From Sphingomonas aurantiaca (lineage in GTDB: Bacteria > Pseudomonadota > Alphaproteobacteria > Sphingomonadales > Sphingomonadaceae): 64,000 bases of DNA. Below are positions 52,304 through 61,620 of the stretch, piece after piece (positions within the stretch are counted from its first letter, which is position 1; every line of letters starts with the position of its first letter). The stretch lies in the NCBI RefSeq assembly GCF_003050705.1, contig NZ_QAOG01000001.1, forward strand, positions 353,007 through 417,006, read 5' to 3'. The position numbers were made by a program, and so were the translations under genes. The notes beneath the pieces are model-generated. The model saw only the letters and a list, made by a program, of their open reading frames with translations, ran no database searches and was not told the origin of the DNA.

Positions 52304-52594
52304 TCAGCCGCGCTTGTCGGGCGATACGAGCTCGGTCATCCGCACGCCAAAGCGCTCGCCGACCGTGACGACCTCGCCGCGACCGATCAGCGTGCCGTTG
52401 ACGAACACGTCGAGCAGTTCGTTGGCCTGGCGATCGAGCTCGATCACGCTGGATTCGCCGAGTGCCAGCAGTTCGCGCAGCGTCAGGCTGGTCGAGCCGA
52501 TCTCGACGGTCAGCTTGACGTCGACATCCTGGAGCAGCCGGAAATTGGCGGCCACCGCGGCATCAACAGGGAAGCCTCCGGTCATGTCGTTCAT
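52304..52594 (-). CDS. fliN: Flagellar motor switch protein FliN
   Basis: A 96-residue C-ring protein with the SpoA fold: LLQDVDVKLTVEIGSTSLTLRELLALGESSVIELDRQANELLDVFVNGTLIGRGEVVTVGERFGVRMTEL. ATG 52594 overlaps the fliM stop (ATGA). It forms the lower C-ring. Confidence 0.95.
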   Translation of the reverse strand: MNDMTGGFPVDAAVAANFRLLQDVDVKLTVEIGSTSLTLRELLALGESSVIELDRQANELLDVFVNGTLIGRGEVVTVGERFGVRMTELVSPDKRG

Positions 52595-53553
52595 GCTGCA
52601 AATCCTTCGTCGAAACGGGTAATCGAGGTGAGCTGGATGGCGGCAAAGCCATTGGACGTGCCGACCGTGCCGCAGCCGAGCCGGTTGTTGCCGACCATCA
52701 CGGGCACGTCGCCCGAGATGGTGATCGGGATCACGTCGCCGGGTTTCAGGTCCATCAGCATCGTCAGCTTCACGACCGGTTCGGCGAGGACCGAGCGGAT
52801 CGGGAAGCGCACGTTCATCGCGGCGCGGGTCAGCTCGTTGCGCCACGCCGGATCGGGCTCGGCCGACTTGCCGACGACCTTGGCGGTCAGCGACGGCGCA
52901 TGCGGCTTCAGCGCGGAGACGGGGTAGACGAGATCGAGGAACACCGGCTTGGCGTTCCCCGCGGCGATGCCGAAGCGCGTGACGATCATCGCGTCCTCGC
53001 CGTCGAGATCGACGATCATCGCCGGGTTCACCTCGACGCGCGTCGGCAGGAAATCGAACCGTGCCATCGGCTCCCACGCGGTCTTGAGCGGGGTCGCGAT
53101 CATCTGGCCGATCCGCGCGACCATCGCCTCTGCGGCGGGCGAGAATTCGCTCGGCAGGACGTGCGGCGCAGCACCGGTGCCGCCGAAGAACATGTCGAGC
53201 ATCTCGAGCACGAACTTGCCGTCCATGATGCACAGCGCCTGCGCCATGCCCGGCGTCATGATCAGCGGCAGCCACGCGGTCAGCGCGTCGCTGCGCTCGG
53301 CACGGTAGTCGGTGAAGCGCTGGACGACCAAAGGCTCGGCCCAGCAGCGGACCTCCTGGCGCAGCAGCGGCTCGAACACGCCGCGCAAGCCGCGCGCGAA
53401 CCGGGCGGAGAGATGCTGCAACGTATGCAGGTCGCCGAACGGATTGAGCTTGGCCCCGCCGAGCACGCCCTGATGCAGCACGCCCTGTTTGGGGGCGGTG
53501 GAGCGATCCCGGTCGCGCCGTTCGCGCGTCTTTGCTGAGCCCTCGTTAACCAT
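52591..53553 (-). CDS. fliM: Flagellar motor switch protein FliM
   Basis: A 320-residue C-ring protein. The middle CheC-like domain (LPLIMTPGMAQALCIMDGKFVLEMLDMFFGGTG) and C-terminal SpoA domain (LAEPVVKLTMLMDLKPGDVIPITI) are clear. The N-terminal CheY-binding motif of classic FliM (LSQxEIDxLL) is not visible: the first 30 residues are basic and Gly-rich (SAKTRERRDRDRSTAPKQG). Chemotactic input may therefore differ. Confidence 0.93.
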   Translation of the reverse strand: MVNEGSAKTRERRDRDRSTAPKQGVLHQGVLGGAKLNPFGDLHTLQHLSARFARGLRGVFEPLLRQEVRCWAEPLVVQRFTDYRAERSDALTAWLPLIMTPGMAQALCIMDGKFVLEMLDMFFGGTGAAPHVLPSEFSPAAEAMVARIGQMIATPLKTAWEPMARFDFLPTRVEVNPAMIVDLDGEDAMIVTRFGIAAGNAKPVFLDLVYPVSALKPHAPSLTAKVVGKSAEPDPAWRNELTRAAMNVRFPIRSVLAEPVVKLTMLMDLKPGDVIPITISGDVPVMVGNNRLGCGTVGTSNGFAAIQLTSITRFDEGFAA

Positions 53554-53556
53554 GCC

Positions 53557-54183
53557 TCACTGAACGACGAAACTGGTAAAGTAAACGTTACCGATGCCGC
53601 CGAATCCTTCCTTCTGCTTGAGCGTATCGTTGATCGCCTTGGCGAGGCGGACCTGCAATTGGCGCTTGCCCTCGCTGCTCATCACCTGCTCCTCGGTGGT
53701 GTCGCCGAGCGCCATCAGGATGGCCGAGCGGACCGCGATGTCGTTGGTTTTCAGGTTGGTGATGACGGTGTCGTCATAGGGCGTGGAGACCGCGACGCCG
53801 ACCTGGACGAAGTGCGCCGAGTCCTGGAGATTCGAGGTGAAATCCTTCTCCAGCGGGTAGTAGGTGGAGGCGTATTTGTCGCCGCCCTCGCCTGCGGGGG
53901 GCTTCATCCCGTGGTTTTCGGGCGCAGCCTCGTCGCCGCCGTGGCCGCCGCCTTCGCCGCCCTCGGTGGCATGTTTCTGCTCGCTCTTGGGGACGAGCTT
54001 GGGCTTGCCGTCGTCGGCCGCCGCCGCGTGACCGCCGCCAAGCAGCCCGGCGTTCGACGCATAGACGCCGGCGCCGACGCCACCGCCGACCAGCACCAGC
54101 AGCGCCACGCCGCCGATCAGGATCGTCTTCATCTTGCCCTTTTTCTTGGGCGCGGCGTCTGCGGTATCAGTCTTCTCAGCCAT
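53557..54183 (-). CDS. fliL: Flagellar basal body protein FliL
   Basis: A 208-residue single-pass inner-membrane protein. Membrane helix at about residues 17-41 (MKTILIGGVALLVLVGGGVGAGVY), then a His/Glu/Gly-rich linker, then the stomatin-like periplasmic domain (YYPLEKDFTSNLQDSAHFVQVGVAVSTPYDDTVITNLKTNDIAVRSAILMAL) and the C-terminal VYFTSFVVQ. It supports stator function. Confidence 0.93.
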   Translation of the reverse strand: MAEKTDTADAAPKKKGKMKTILIGGVALLVLVGGGVGAGVYASNAGLLGGGHAAAADDGKPKLVPKSEQKHATEGGEGGGHGGDEAAPENHGMKPPAGEGGDKYASTYYPLEKDFTSNLQDSAHFVQVGVAVSTPYDDTVITNLKTNDIAVRSAILMALGDTTEEQVMSSEGKRQLQVRLAKAINDTLKQKEGFGGIGNVYFTSFVVQ

Positions 54184-54198
54184 GTCGGGTCCTTCGGT

Positions 54199-56031
54199 TC
54201 AGGCGATTCGGGTATCTTCGGGCGCGGCGACGATCGTCGCGGACGCTTGAGGGGATGGGGTGCGGTTGGATGCTTGCGGCGTGGCTTGCGCGCGCGGCTG
54301 GCCGTTTCCGGCGCTGTCACCGAGCCCGCCCTGGCCGAGCTTAAGCCCGCGCGCTTCGGCCAGCTCGACGAGCCGGGGTTGGGCCTCCTGGATCAGGGCC
54401 CGCGTCGCGCCCTGCTCGGCGTGGAAGTGAACATGGACGGTATCGCCGTCCTGCTTCAGCGCGACGTCGATCGCGCCGAGCGCGTCGGGGACCAGGCGGA
54501 TCCGCGTGTCGCCCGCATCGGCGGCGTCGCGCAGGATCTCGATCCGCTCGATCATCGCGTGCGGCCACCGCTCCTGCCGCATGTCGAGCGGGGCCTGCTG
54601 CGCCGCCGCGGTCGCGATCGTCGGGGCCGATACGGGCGCGCCGGCGGTCGGCGAGACCATGCCGGGGTCGGCGGCGTCACGCTCGTCGCGGGGCTTGGTC
54701 GCAGCGCGGATCGCGGCGCCGAACACCTGGCTTGCCGACGCGACGGTACCGGGCTGCGGCTGGACCGCGGCGGGCATCGGCACGGCGAGCGCGACGGGCG
54801 TGGTGGCTCCGGTCGAAACCCAGCGCGGCGTGGAGATCGGGGTGTCGGGGCTGACCGGCAGTGCGGTCGCTTCGCGCTGCTCGAGCAAGCCAGGCGTGGC
54901 CGGTCGAGCCGTCTCTACGGTTCCAGCGAGGGGCGGGGCGACGGCTGGCGGTGTCGCCGGGGCGGGCATCGTCGGCTCGGCCGCCATGGCGGCCGGCGCG
55001 GTCTGCGCGAGGCCGACGGGTGGCGTCTGGTCGAGCGGGAGTCGCGTATCGGCGGTCTGCGGCGGCGTCGGTAGCCGCACGAACGGCGTTCGCGGAGCGG
55101 CATTGCCGGTCGCGGGGGTGAGCGCGGCATCGGCTTGCCCTGCGACAGGCAGGGCGAGCGTGGGCGATACCCCCGGGGCCGGGACTGGCGGCGTCTGGAT
55201 GGGGCTGGCCGCGACGGTAGCCGTAGCGGTTGGCCGGAGCGGGGCGGGGCTGTCGGGGAGCATTTGGCCGGGTGTGACCGCAGGCGGCACACGCCGATCG
55301 GCGCCCGGCGCCGGCGCGGGTGTCTCGGCGATCTGCGGCTTCGCTTCGGCCAGCCCGGCGAGGGATGGTGACAGCACGGCGGGCGCTGCCGCGCTTGCCG
55401 CGCCATCGTCCGGTTTGACCGTATCGACGATGGCCAGGGAGGTGATCGGCGAGGCGGGTGGGGCGGTCGAGAGTATGACCGGCATGTCCACGGACCTGGC
55501 GACGCTTGGGGCCGCGTCGTCCGTATCGGCCTCGCTCGTATCCGCCTCGGTCGTAGCGGTGCCGTCCGTTGCGCTCTGGTCCTTCGCGCGGGCGCCGCGG
55601 GTCGGGCCCACGAACGGGGTCGGCCGGGCGATGCGGGCGACCGGGGTGGCGATGGCGGCAGGGTTTGCGGTGCCGAACGGCGGATCGGCTTCGACTGCGT
55701 CCGGCGTCAGGGCGTTTGCCGGGAGCAGCAGCGATTTCTGCGCGGCAACCGCTAAAGCGGGCGCTTGCGGCGCGATTCCGGGCTGCCATGCTGCTGGCGG
55801 GTCAGCGGCGGGCGTCGCGATCGGCAAGGCGTTGCCGGGGGCGGCGGCGTTCTGCAGGACTGTCGCATCGGGCTTGGCCGCCAGCAAGGGCAGGACGGGA
55901 GCCAGGACAGCATCGGGGGTCTGCGCCTGCGCGAAGGAGCCGGCGAAATCGATCGCCCCCCGTCCGCCCTGTACGGCCGGCGAGCGTGTCTGCGCGGGTA
56001 GAACGGGGGACAGGGAGGCGGTCAGGATCAT
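54199..56031 (-). CDS. fliK: Flagellar hook-length control protein FliK
   Basis: A 610-residue protein. A long low-complexity region rich in A, P and T makes up about residues 1-480, as expected of the molecular ruler. The C-terminal Flg_hook domain (IERIEILRDAADAGDTRIRLVPDALGAIDVALKQDGDTVHVHFHAEQGATRALIQEAQPRLVELAEARGLKL) interacts with FlhB to switch export. ATG 56031 (MILTASLSPVL) is chosen. Confidence 0.9.
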   Translation of the reverse strand: MILTASLSPVLPAQTRSPAVQGGRGAIDFAGSFAQAQTPDAVLAPVLPLLAAKPDATVLQNAAAPGNALPIATPAADPPAAWQPGIAPQAPALAVAAQKSLLLPANALTPDAVEADPPFGTANPAAIATPVARIARPTPFVGPTRGARAKDQSATDGTATTEADTSEADTDDAAPSVARSVDMPVILSTAPPASPITSLAIVDTVKPDDGAASAAAPAVLSPSLAGLAEAKPQIAETPAPAPGADRRVPPAVTPGQMLPDSPAPLRPTATATVAASPIQTPPVPAPGVSPTLALPVAGQADAALTPATGNAAPRTPFVRLPTPPQTADTRLPLDQTPPVGLAQTAPAAMAAEPTMPAPATPPAVAPPLAGTVETARPATPGLLEQREATALPVSPDTPISTPRWVSTGATTPVALAVPMPAAVQPQPGTVASASQVFGAAIRAATKPRDERDAADPGMVSPTAGAPVSAPTIATAAAQQAPLDMRQERWPHAMIERIEILRDAADAGDTRIRLVPDALGAIDVALKQDGDTVHVHFHAEQGATRALIQEAQPRLVELAEARGLKLGQGGLGDSAGNGQPRAQATPQASNRTPSPQASATIVAAPEDTRIA

Positions 56032-56078
56032 GCAGGATACTCGTTCGGGCGCGCGGCGCGAAGCCGCATGCCGCACCC

Positions 56079-56498
56079 TCAGCAAGGATCGTGCCGAACC
56101 TTTCGGAAGACGGGAGACTCTTCCATCGCGCGGATCGCCTTCAACACCGCATCGGCATCGGCGCGCGCGAGGAGCTTCTCGACCGCGCTCTGGTCGCGCT
56201 TGGCGGCGCGGGTGGCCTCGGCGGCGCGCTCGACATGCTGTTCGGCCGCCTGGACGCGTGCGACGGCGGCGTTGGCGGATTGCTGGAGGCGCTCGCGGTA
56301 ATGCGCGGCGGCACCGAGCGACACCGCCACCCGAGTCTCGTTCATCGGCGCGACCGCTTCGGCGAGCAGCGCGATACGCCCGGACAACGCCTGTTCGCTC
56401 GCGAACTTGTCATGCGCGCGCGCCTCGTCGGCGCGCGTCAGCCCGAGCTGGAGCGTGCGGACGCGGTGGATGCGCGCGAGCGTCTTGCCACGCGCCAT
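56079..56498 (-). CDS. fliJ: Flagellar export chaperone FliJ
   Basis: A 139-residue, strongly helical protein without a signal peptide (LARIHRVRTLQLGLTRADEARAHDKFASEQ and continuous heptads). This and its place between fliI and fliK fit FliJ, which works with the FliI-FliH ATPase complex. Sequence conservation in this family is low. Confidence 0.8.
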   Translation of the reverse strand: MARGKTLARIHRVRTLQLGLTRADEARAHDKFASEQALSGRIALLAEAVAPMNETRVAVSLGAAAHYRERLQQSANAAVARVQAAEQHVERAAEATRAAKRDQSAVEKLLARADADAVLKAIRAMEESPVFRKVRHDPC

Positions 56499-56499
56499 G

Positions 56500-57825
56500 T
56501 CAGCCGCCGAACACGCCGGTCAGCTCGGCGACCGCATCGGCGAGCGAGACATTATCGTCGGCGTCCTGGCGGATATATTCCATCACCGCCGGGTGGCACG
56601 CGATCGCCGCGTCGATCGCCGGATCCGCACCGTGGCGATAGGCGCCCATCAGCACCAGATCGCGGTTCTCCTCGTACGTGGCGAGGTGGCGGCGCAAAGT
56701 CCGCGCGGCCCTGGCATGGGCTGCGTCGACGATGTCGGTCATCACGCGGCTGACCGACGGGCCGATATCGATCGCGGGATAGACGCCGCGCTCGGCGAGA
56801 TGGCGGTTGAGGACGATATGGCCGTCGAGGATCGAGCGCGCCGAATCGACCACCGGATCATTGCCGTCATCGCCGTCCGCCAGCACCGTGTAGATCGCGG
56901 TGATCGACCCGCCGCTATGGACGTCGACGCCGGCGCGCTCGATCAGGTTGGGCAGCATCGCAATTGCGGAGGGCGGATAGCCACGCGCGGAGGCGGGCTC
57001 GCCGAGCGCGAGGCCGATCTCGCGACCGGCATGCGCGACTCGGGTCAGCGAATCCATGATCAGCAGGACCTTCTTGCCCTCGTCGCGGAAGGATTCGGCG
57101 ATCGCATGCGCACGCAGCGCGCCGCGGATCCGCAGCACCGGCGAATGATTGGCCGGCACCGCGACGACGACCGAGCGCGCGCGCGCGGCGCCCGCGACCT
57201 TGGTTTCCAGGAAGTCGGCGACTTCGCGGCTGCGCTCGCCGATCAGGCCGATAACGATCACGTCGGCCTGCGCGGCGCGGACGATCATGCCGAGCAGCAC
57301 CGACTTGCCGACGCCCGAGCCCGCCATGATGCCGACGCGCTGGCCCTGGCCGATCGTCAGCAGGCCGTTGATCGCGCGGACGCCGACGTCGAGCGGTTCG
57401 CGCACGCGGCCGCGATCGAGCGGCGACTGGAGTTTCCCCGCGAGCGGCCAGCGGCCTGCGCCACGGATCGGGCCGAGCCCGTCGATCGGCTTGCCCGCGC
57501 CATCGACGACTCGGCCGAGCATCGCAGCGCCCACTTCGGCCTCGCCCGGCGCGCCGATCGGCTTGACCGGCGCGCGCGGGAGGAGCGCGGCGGGGCCGCC
57601 GAGGTTCATCATCAACGTGCGGCCGTTGCGGAAGCCGATCACCTCCGCCTCGACGCTCGCCGCGCCCTCGCCGACCTGGCAGACGGTGCCGACCGGCAGC
57701 GTCAGCCCGACGGCTTCCATCAGCAGCCCGTCGAACGAGGCGAGACGGCCGGAGACTTTGGGCTTGGCGACGAAATCGGTGTTGGAGAGGGTTTCGAGAT
57801 AATCGGCGGTGAAGCGATTGAGCAT
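56500..57825 (-). CDS. fliI: Flagellum-specific ATPase FliI
   Basis: A 441-residue F1-beta-like ATPase. Walker A is GSGVGKSVLLGMI, Walker B KVLLIMDSLTRVAHAGREIGLALGEPASARGYPPSAI, which includes the type III secretion ATPase signature. ATG 57825 (MLNRFTADY) overlaps the fliH stop by one base (TGATG) and is preferred over the longer frame. It energises export. Confidence 0.96.
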   Translation of the reverse strand: MLNRFTADYLETLSNTDFVAKPKVSGRLASFDGLLMEAVGLTLPVGTVCQVGEGAASVEAEVIGFRNGRTLMMNLGGPAALLPRAPVKPIGAPGEAEVGAAMLGRVVDGAGKPIDGLGPIRGAGRWPLAGKLQSPLDRGRVREPLDVGVRAINGLLTIGQGQRVGIMAGSGVGKSVLLGMIVRAAQADVIVIGLIGERSREVADFLETKVAGAARARSVVVAVPANHSPVLRIRGALRAHAIAESFRDEGKKVLLIMDSLTRVAHAGREIGLALGEPASARGYPPSAIAMLPNLIERAGVDVHSGGSITAIYTVLADGDDGNDPVVDSARSILDGHIVLNRHLAERGVYPAIDIGPSVSRVMTDIVDAAHARAARTLRRHLATYEENRDLVLMGAYRHGADPAIDAAIACHPAVMEYIRQDADDNVSLADAVAELTGVFGG

Positions 57826-58583
57826 CAGCGGGGCACCGGGACGCGGTCGATCGCCTGCGCCAATTGGTCGAGCCACAATTCGGGGCCATCCTCGACGATC
57901 GTCGAGGCGCTCTCGAGCACGAAGCTGCCGCGCGCGACGCCCGGATCGCCGGCGGCGAAGATCGATTTCGGCAAGCGGCCTTCGAGCAGCGCGACGTCGT
58001 CGGGATGCACGCGGAGCAGCGCGGATTCAGCGCTGTCGGCAAGCAGTTCGGCGGCGTTCTCGATCCGGCCGGCAAGCACGTCGGGCGCGATGCCGACTTC
58101 GCCGACCACCTTGGACACGAGGAACAGGACGGTCTGGCGGAGCTGTCCGGCGATGCGCTCGCGGTCGATCCGATCCGCGCCCAGCGCAGAGGCGAGATCG
58201 CCGAGCAACGTCGCGTCACGCGCCGCGGCATCGCGCGCGGCCGTAGCCGCGGCGGCGAGGCCTTCCTCGTAGCCCGCGGCATGGGCAGCCGCGAGCGGAT
58301 CGATGAACGACGATTCGCTGACCGGATCGAGCGGATCCCAACCGGCGGTCGGGTTCGCGTTCTTGTCCGCCGGACTAAAGTGGCGCGGCGTGCCGGTATC
58401 GGCGGCGGCGTCGCGGACGGATTCGGCGGTGAACGCCTGGCCGAAATCATTGGCAGGCCGGATCGTCGCGCGCGCGCGGATATCCGCGGCGGCGAAGCCC
58501 GATGGCGGCGCGAACGCACTGGCGAGGACGTTGGCGCTGGTGGTGTGGCGCGACGCGAAGCCGGCGGTGAACCCGTTAGACAT
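57825..58583 (-). CDS. fliH: Flagellar assembly protein FliH
   Basis: A 252-residue negative regulator and stator of FliI. Alanine-rich helical middle part (HAAGYEEGLAAAATAARDAAARD) with GxxxG-like spacing, and a C-terminal V-ATPase E-like domain (RQTVLFLVSKVVGEVGIAPDVLAGRIENAAELLAD). ATG 58583 overlaps the end of fliG by 8 bases. Confidence 0.88.
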   Translation of the reverse strand: MSNGFTAGFASRHTTSANVLASAFAPPSGFAAADIRARATIRPANDFGQAFTAESVRDAAADTGTPRHFSPADKNANPTAGWDPLDPVSESSFIDPLAAAHAAGYEEGLAAAATAARDAAARDATLLGDLASALGADRIDRERIAGQLRQTVLFLVSKVVGEVGIAPDVLAGRIENAAELLADSAESALLRVHPDDVALLEGRLPKSIFAAGDPGVARGSFVLESASTIVEDGPELWLDQLAQAIDRVPVPR

Positions 58584-59586
58584 AATCGTCCTCGCCTCCG
58601 CCCATCTGGATCGTGCCGTCCTTCGCAAGGCCGCGTGCGATCGCGATCATCGCCTTTTGCGCCTCGAGCACTTCGGCGAGCTTCATCGGCCCGCGTGCTT
58701 CCATCTCGTCGCGGATGCCATCGGCGGCGCGCGCCGACATGCAGCCGAGGAAACGGTTGCGGATCGTCTCGTCGACGCCCTTGAGCGACTTGGTCAGGAT
58801 TTCGCTGTCGACGTTGCGGATCAGCGTACCCAGATTCTTGTCGTCGAGGTCGAGCAGGTTGTCGAAGATGAACATCGCCTCCTCGATCGCCTTGGCGACG
58901 TCGCGGTCGATCTTGAACAGCTTCGGCATCACGCGCTGCTCGGTCGCCTTGCGCGCGCCCGAGAGAATCTTGGCGGCTTCGCGCGTGCCGCCGAGCGTGA
59001 CGCCGGCGCCGGCCGACGCGGTGCTGGTGCGGTTGGCGAGCAGGGTGCGCAGCGTCTCGACCGCCTCGGGCGTGATCGGGCCGAGCCGGGCAATGCGGTG
59101 GAGGATGTCGGGCTGCACCGCGTCGGGCAGCAGTTCGAGCACCTGGCCGCCGATCGACGCGTCGAGGTTTGCGATCAGCACCGCGGCGATCTGCGGATGC
59201 TCCTTCTCGATCATCGCGGCGATCTCGGTCGCGTCGAGCCAGTCGAGCAGCTCGAGTTCGCACGCGGCCTCGGGCGGGGTTATCCGCGCGAGCACGCTCT
59301 CGGCCTTTTCGGGGCCGAGCGCGCGGTTCATCACCGCCTCGATCTGCGGGCGCGGGTCGAACCCGATCGCGGTGCGCTCGCGTGCGCGGCCGACGAAATC
59401 GTCGAGCACGTCCTCGACCTCCTGCTCGGACACGTCGGCGACCTTGAACATCGCCGCGCCGAGCTGGCGGACCTCCTCGGGCTCGAGCTTCTGGAGGATG
59501 GCCGCAGCCTCCTCCTCGCCGACGAGCATCATCAGCACCGCGGCGCGCTCGACGCCGGTATAGGTACGGATCGCGACGTCGCTCAC
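58576..59586 (-). CDS. fliG: Flagellar motor switch protein FliG
   Basis: A 336-residue C-ring protein that generates torque with the stators. N-terminal (GVERAAVLMMLVGEEEAAAILQKLEPEEVRQLGAAMFKV), middle (EHPQIAAVLIANLDASIGGQVLELLPDAVQ) and C-terminal (MFIFDNLLDLDDKNLGTLIRNVDSEILTKSLKGVD) domains are all clear, with the charged C-terminal helix positions present. Confidence 0.96.
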   Translation of the reverse strand: MSDVAIRTYTGVERAAVLMMLVGEEEAAAILQKLEPEEVRQLGAAMFKVADVSEQEVEDVLDDFVGRARERTAIGFDPRPQIEAVMNRALGPEKAESVLARITPPEAACELELLDWLDATEIAAMIEKEHPQIAAVLIANLDASIGGQVLELLPDAVQPDILHRIARLGPITPEAVETLRTLLANRTSTASAGAGVTLGGTREAAKILSGARKATEQRVMPKLFKIDRDVAKAIEEAMFIFDNLLDLDDKNLGTLIRNVDSEILTKSLKGVDETIRNRFLGCMSARAADGIRDEMEARGPMKLAEVLEAQKAMIAIARGLAKDGTIQMGGGEDDYV

Positions 59587-61256
59587 TTCGCGTCCGCCTT
59601 GATCATGTCGCGGACCGCGAGCGCCGCGCGCGTCGGATTGTCACGGGTGAAGCCGCGGACCGCGCCGATCCGGTCGTCATAGCCGCGCGTATTCTCGAGC
59701 TGGTCGAGGCTGACGGGGGCGGCGACGGTCATGCCGTCCTGATCCGCCGCACCGATCGGCTGGCCGAGCGCGGGGCGCGTGCCGGCGTCCTCGCGCTTCT
59801 TCATCAGCGCCTTGGCGATCGGGCGGACGCCGAGCAGCAGCACGAGCAGCGCGATCAGGATCGCGGTGCCGTTGCGGGCGAGCACCGGCAGCCACGCATT
59901 GTCGTACCAGGCGGGCCCTGCCGCCGCGTCGGTGGCGCCTGCGAACTTGCGGCTGATCACGGTGACATTGTCGTTGCGCGCCTGGTCGAAGCCGACCGCG
60001 CTCTTCACGAGATCGGTGATCTGGTTGATCTCCATCGCGGTGCGGCGAGTCTTGTCCGGATCGCGCAGCAGGACGGCGACCGACAGCCGCTTGACGCCGC
60101 CGGGCGTGGCGCGCGTGACCGACACTTCGCGGCCAAGATCATAGGCGCGCTGATACTGGTCGGACTGCTTCATCGCGTCGGGTGCCGGGCCGCCGGCGAC
60201 GGGCTGCGCGGCGGGCGTGCCGGGGTTGCCGGTCGCGGCCTGCGGGGTGGACAGCGTGCTGGCGGCGGGCGGCGTGTTGCTGAGCGCACCCGGGATCCCG
60301 CCTGGCGCGCCTGCGCCGCCGTCCTTCTGGTTGCCGGTCCAGTTGCCCGTCTCGGCACGCAGCACGCCCTGCTTTTCGTAGCTTTCGCGCGTCGCCTGGC
60401 TCTCGTCGAGATTGACGTCGGCCTGCACCTCGGCGGTGAAGTTGCCCGCGCCCACGAGCGGGGTGAGCAGCGCGATCAGCTGCGTGCGGTACTTGTCCTC
60501 GATCCGGCGCTGGATATCGATCCGAGCGTCGCTAGCCGCGCCCGCGCCATCGCTGCCGCCGGCCTTGGTGAGCAGCGCGCCCATCTGGTCGACGATCGTC
60601 ACCGCCTCGGGCTTCATGCCGGGCACCGACGAGGCGACGAGGTTGATGATCGAGGCGACCTGCGCCTCGCTGAGCGAACGCCCGCCCTGGAGCTTCAGGA
60701 TCACCGAGGCCGATGGCGCGGCGTTGTCGCGGACGAATACCGAGGCTTCGGGCATGGCGAGGTGCACGCGCGCCTCGGCGACCGCGTCGATCTCCTCGAT
60801 CGACTTCGCCATCTCGGATTCGCGCGCCTGGCGAAGGCGTTCGCCCTCGACCGCACGGCTGACGCCCATCGGCAGCTGGTCGAGGATCGCATAGCCGCCC
60901 GGTGCCGCCTTGGGCAGGCCCTGGCCCGCCAGCAGCATCTTGGCACGGCTGTAATCGTCCTCGCCGACGGTGAGCGCGCCGGTGCCTTCGTCGATATGGC
61001 TCTTGATGTTGGCGGTGGTCAGCGCGGAGGTGACCGCAGCCTTGTCGGAATCGGGCAGGCCGCTGAACAGCGTCTTCTGCGTCGGCGTCGACAGGCTCAT
61101 CCATGCCAGCGCGGCGGCGGCGATCAGCCCGACCATCAGCGCCATCGGCAGCGAGCGGCGAACCGCGGGCTGTGCGAACACGCCCTTGATCTGCTGGAGG
61201 GGGTTGGCGAACCGTTCGGTGCCGCCGGGCGAGGTGGGGATGAGTGCGGTGCTCAT
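59583..61256 (-). CDS. fliF: Flagellar MS-ring protein FliF
   Basis: A 557-residue MS-ring protein. Two membrane helices (about 36-56: LPMALMVGLIAAAALAWMSL; and about 450-475: WLPVLARNGTAILIALLVLLLGV) flank the large periplasmic part, with the ring-building motif QRALEGELARTI replaced here by RAVEGERLRQARESEMAKSI. The C-terminal FliG-binding region ends TRAALAVRDMIKAD. The start of fliG overlaps its stop. Confidence 0.96.
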   Translation of the reverse strand: MSTALIPTSPGGTERFANPLQQIKGVFAQPAVRRSLPMALMVGLIAAAALAWMSLSTPTQKTLFSGLPDSDKAAVTSALTTANIKSHIDEGTGALTVGEDDYSRAKMLLAGQGLPKAAPGGYAILDQLPMGVSRAVEGERLRQARESEMAKSIEEIDAVAEARVHLAMPEASVFVRDNAAPSASVILKLQGGRSLSEAQVASIINLVASSVPGMKPEAVTIVDQMGALLTKAGGSDGAGAASDARIDIQRRIEDKYRTQLIALLTPLVGAGNFTAEVQADVNLDESQATRESYEKQGVLRAETGNWTGNQKDGGAGAPGGIPGALSNTPPAASTLSTPQAATGNPGTPAAQPVAGGPAPDAMKQSDQYQRAYDLGREVSVTRATPGGVKRLSVAVLLRDPDKTRRTAMEINQITDLVKSAVGFDQARNDNVTVISRKFAGATDAAAGPAWYDNAWLPVLARNGTAILIALLVLLLGVRPIAKALMKKREDAGTRPALGQPIGAADQDGMTVAAPVSLDQLENTRGYDDRIGAVRGFTRDNPTRAALAVRDMIKADAK

Positions 61257-61257
61257 G

Positions 61258-61620
61258 TCAGACCGGCATGCTCATGATATCCTTGTAGGCGGACAGCAGC
61301 TTGTTGCGGACCTGCAACGTCGCCTCGAACCCGACCGATGCCTGCTGGCGCGCGAGCATCACTTTTGCGATGTCGACCGTCTCGCCGCGCTCATAGCTTT
61401 CGCTGAGCTTGGCGGCCTGGGTCTGGCCGTCGTTGACGCTTTTCAGCGCGGTTTCCATCGTGTCGGCAAAGCTGGTCGGCTTGACCGTTTCGGTCGGCGC
61501 GACGGTGCCGCTCGCCCCCGCGCGCGACAGCGCCTGGTTGCGTTCGAGGATCTGCGAGCGCAGCGCCATGACGCGGTCGACGCTCATCGCGCCGCCACCG
61601 ATGCCCGAGACGCCGCTCAT
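61258..61620 (-). CDS. fliE: Flagellar hook-basal body protein FliE
   Basis: A 120-residue protein joining the MS ring to the rod. Conserved C-terminal part: SFADTMETALKSVNDGQTQAAKLSESYERGETVDIAKVMLARQQASVGFEATLQVRNKLLSAYKDIMSMPV. ATG 61620 overlaps the stop of the sigma-54 activator (ATGA). Confidence 0.94.
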   Translation of the reverse strand: MSGVSGIGGGAMSVDRVMALRSQILERNQALSRAGASGTVAPTETVKPTSFADTMETALKSVNDGQTQAAKLSESYERGETVDIAKVMLARQQASVGFEATLQVRNKLLSAYKDIMSMPV

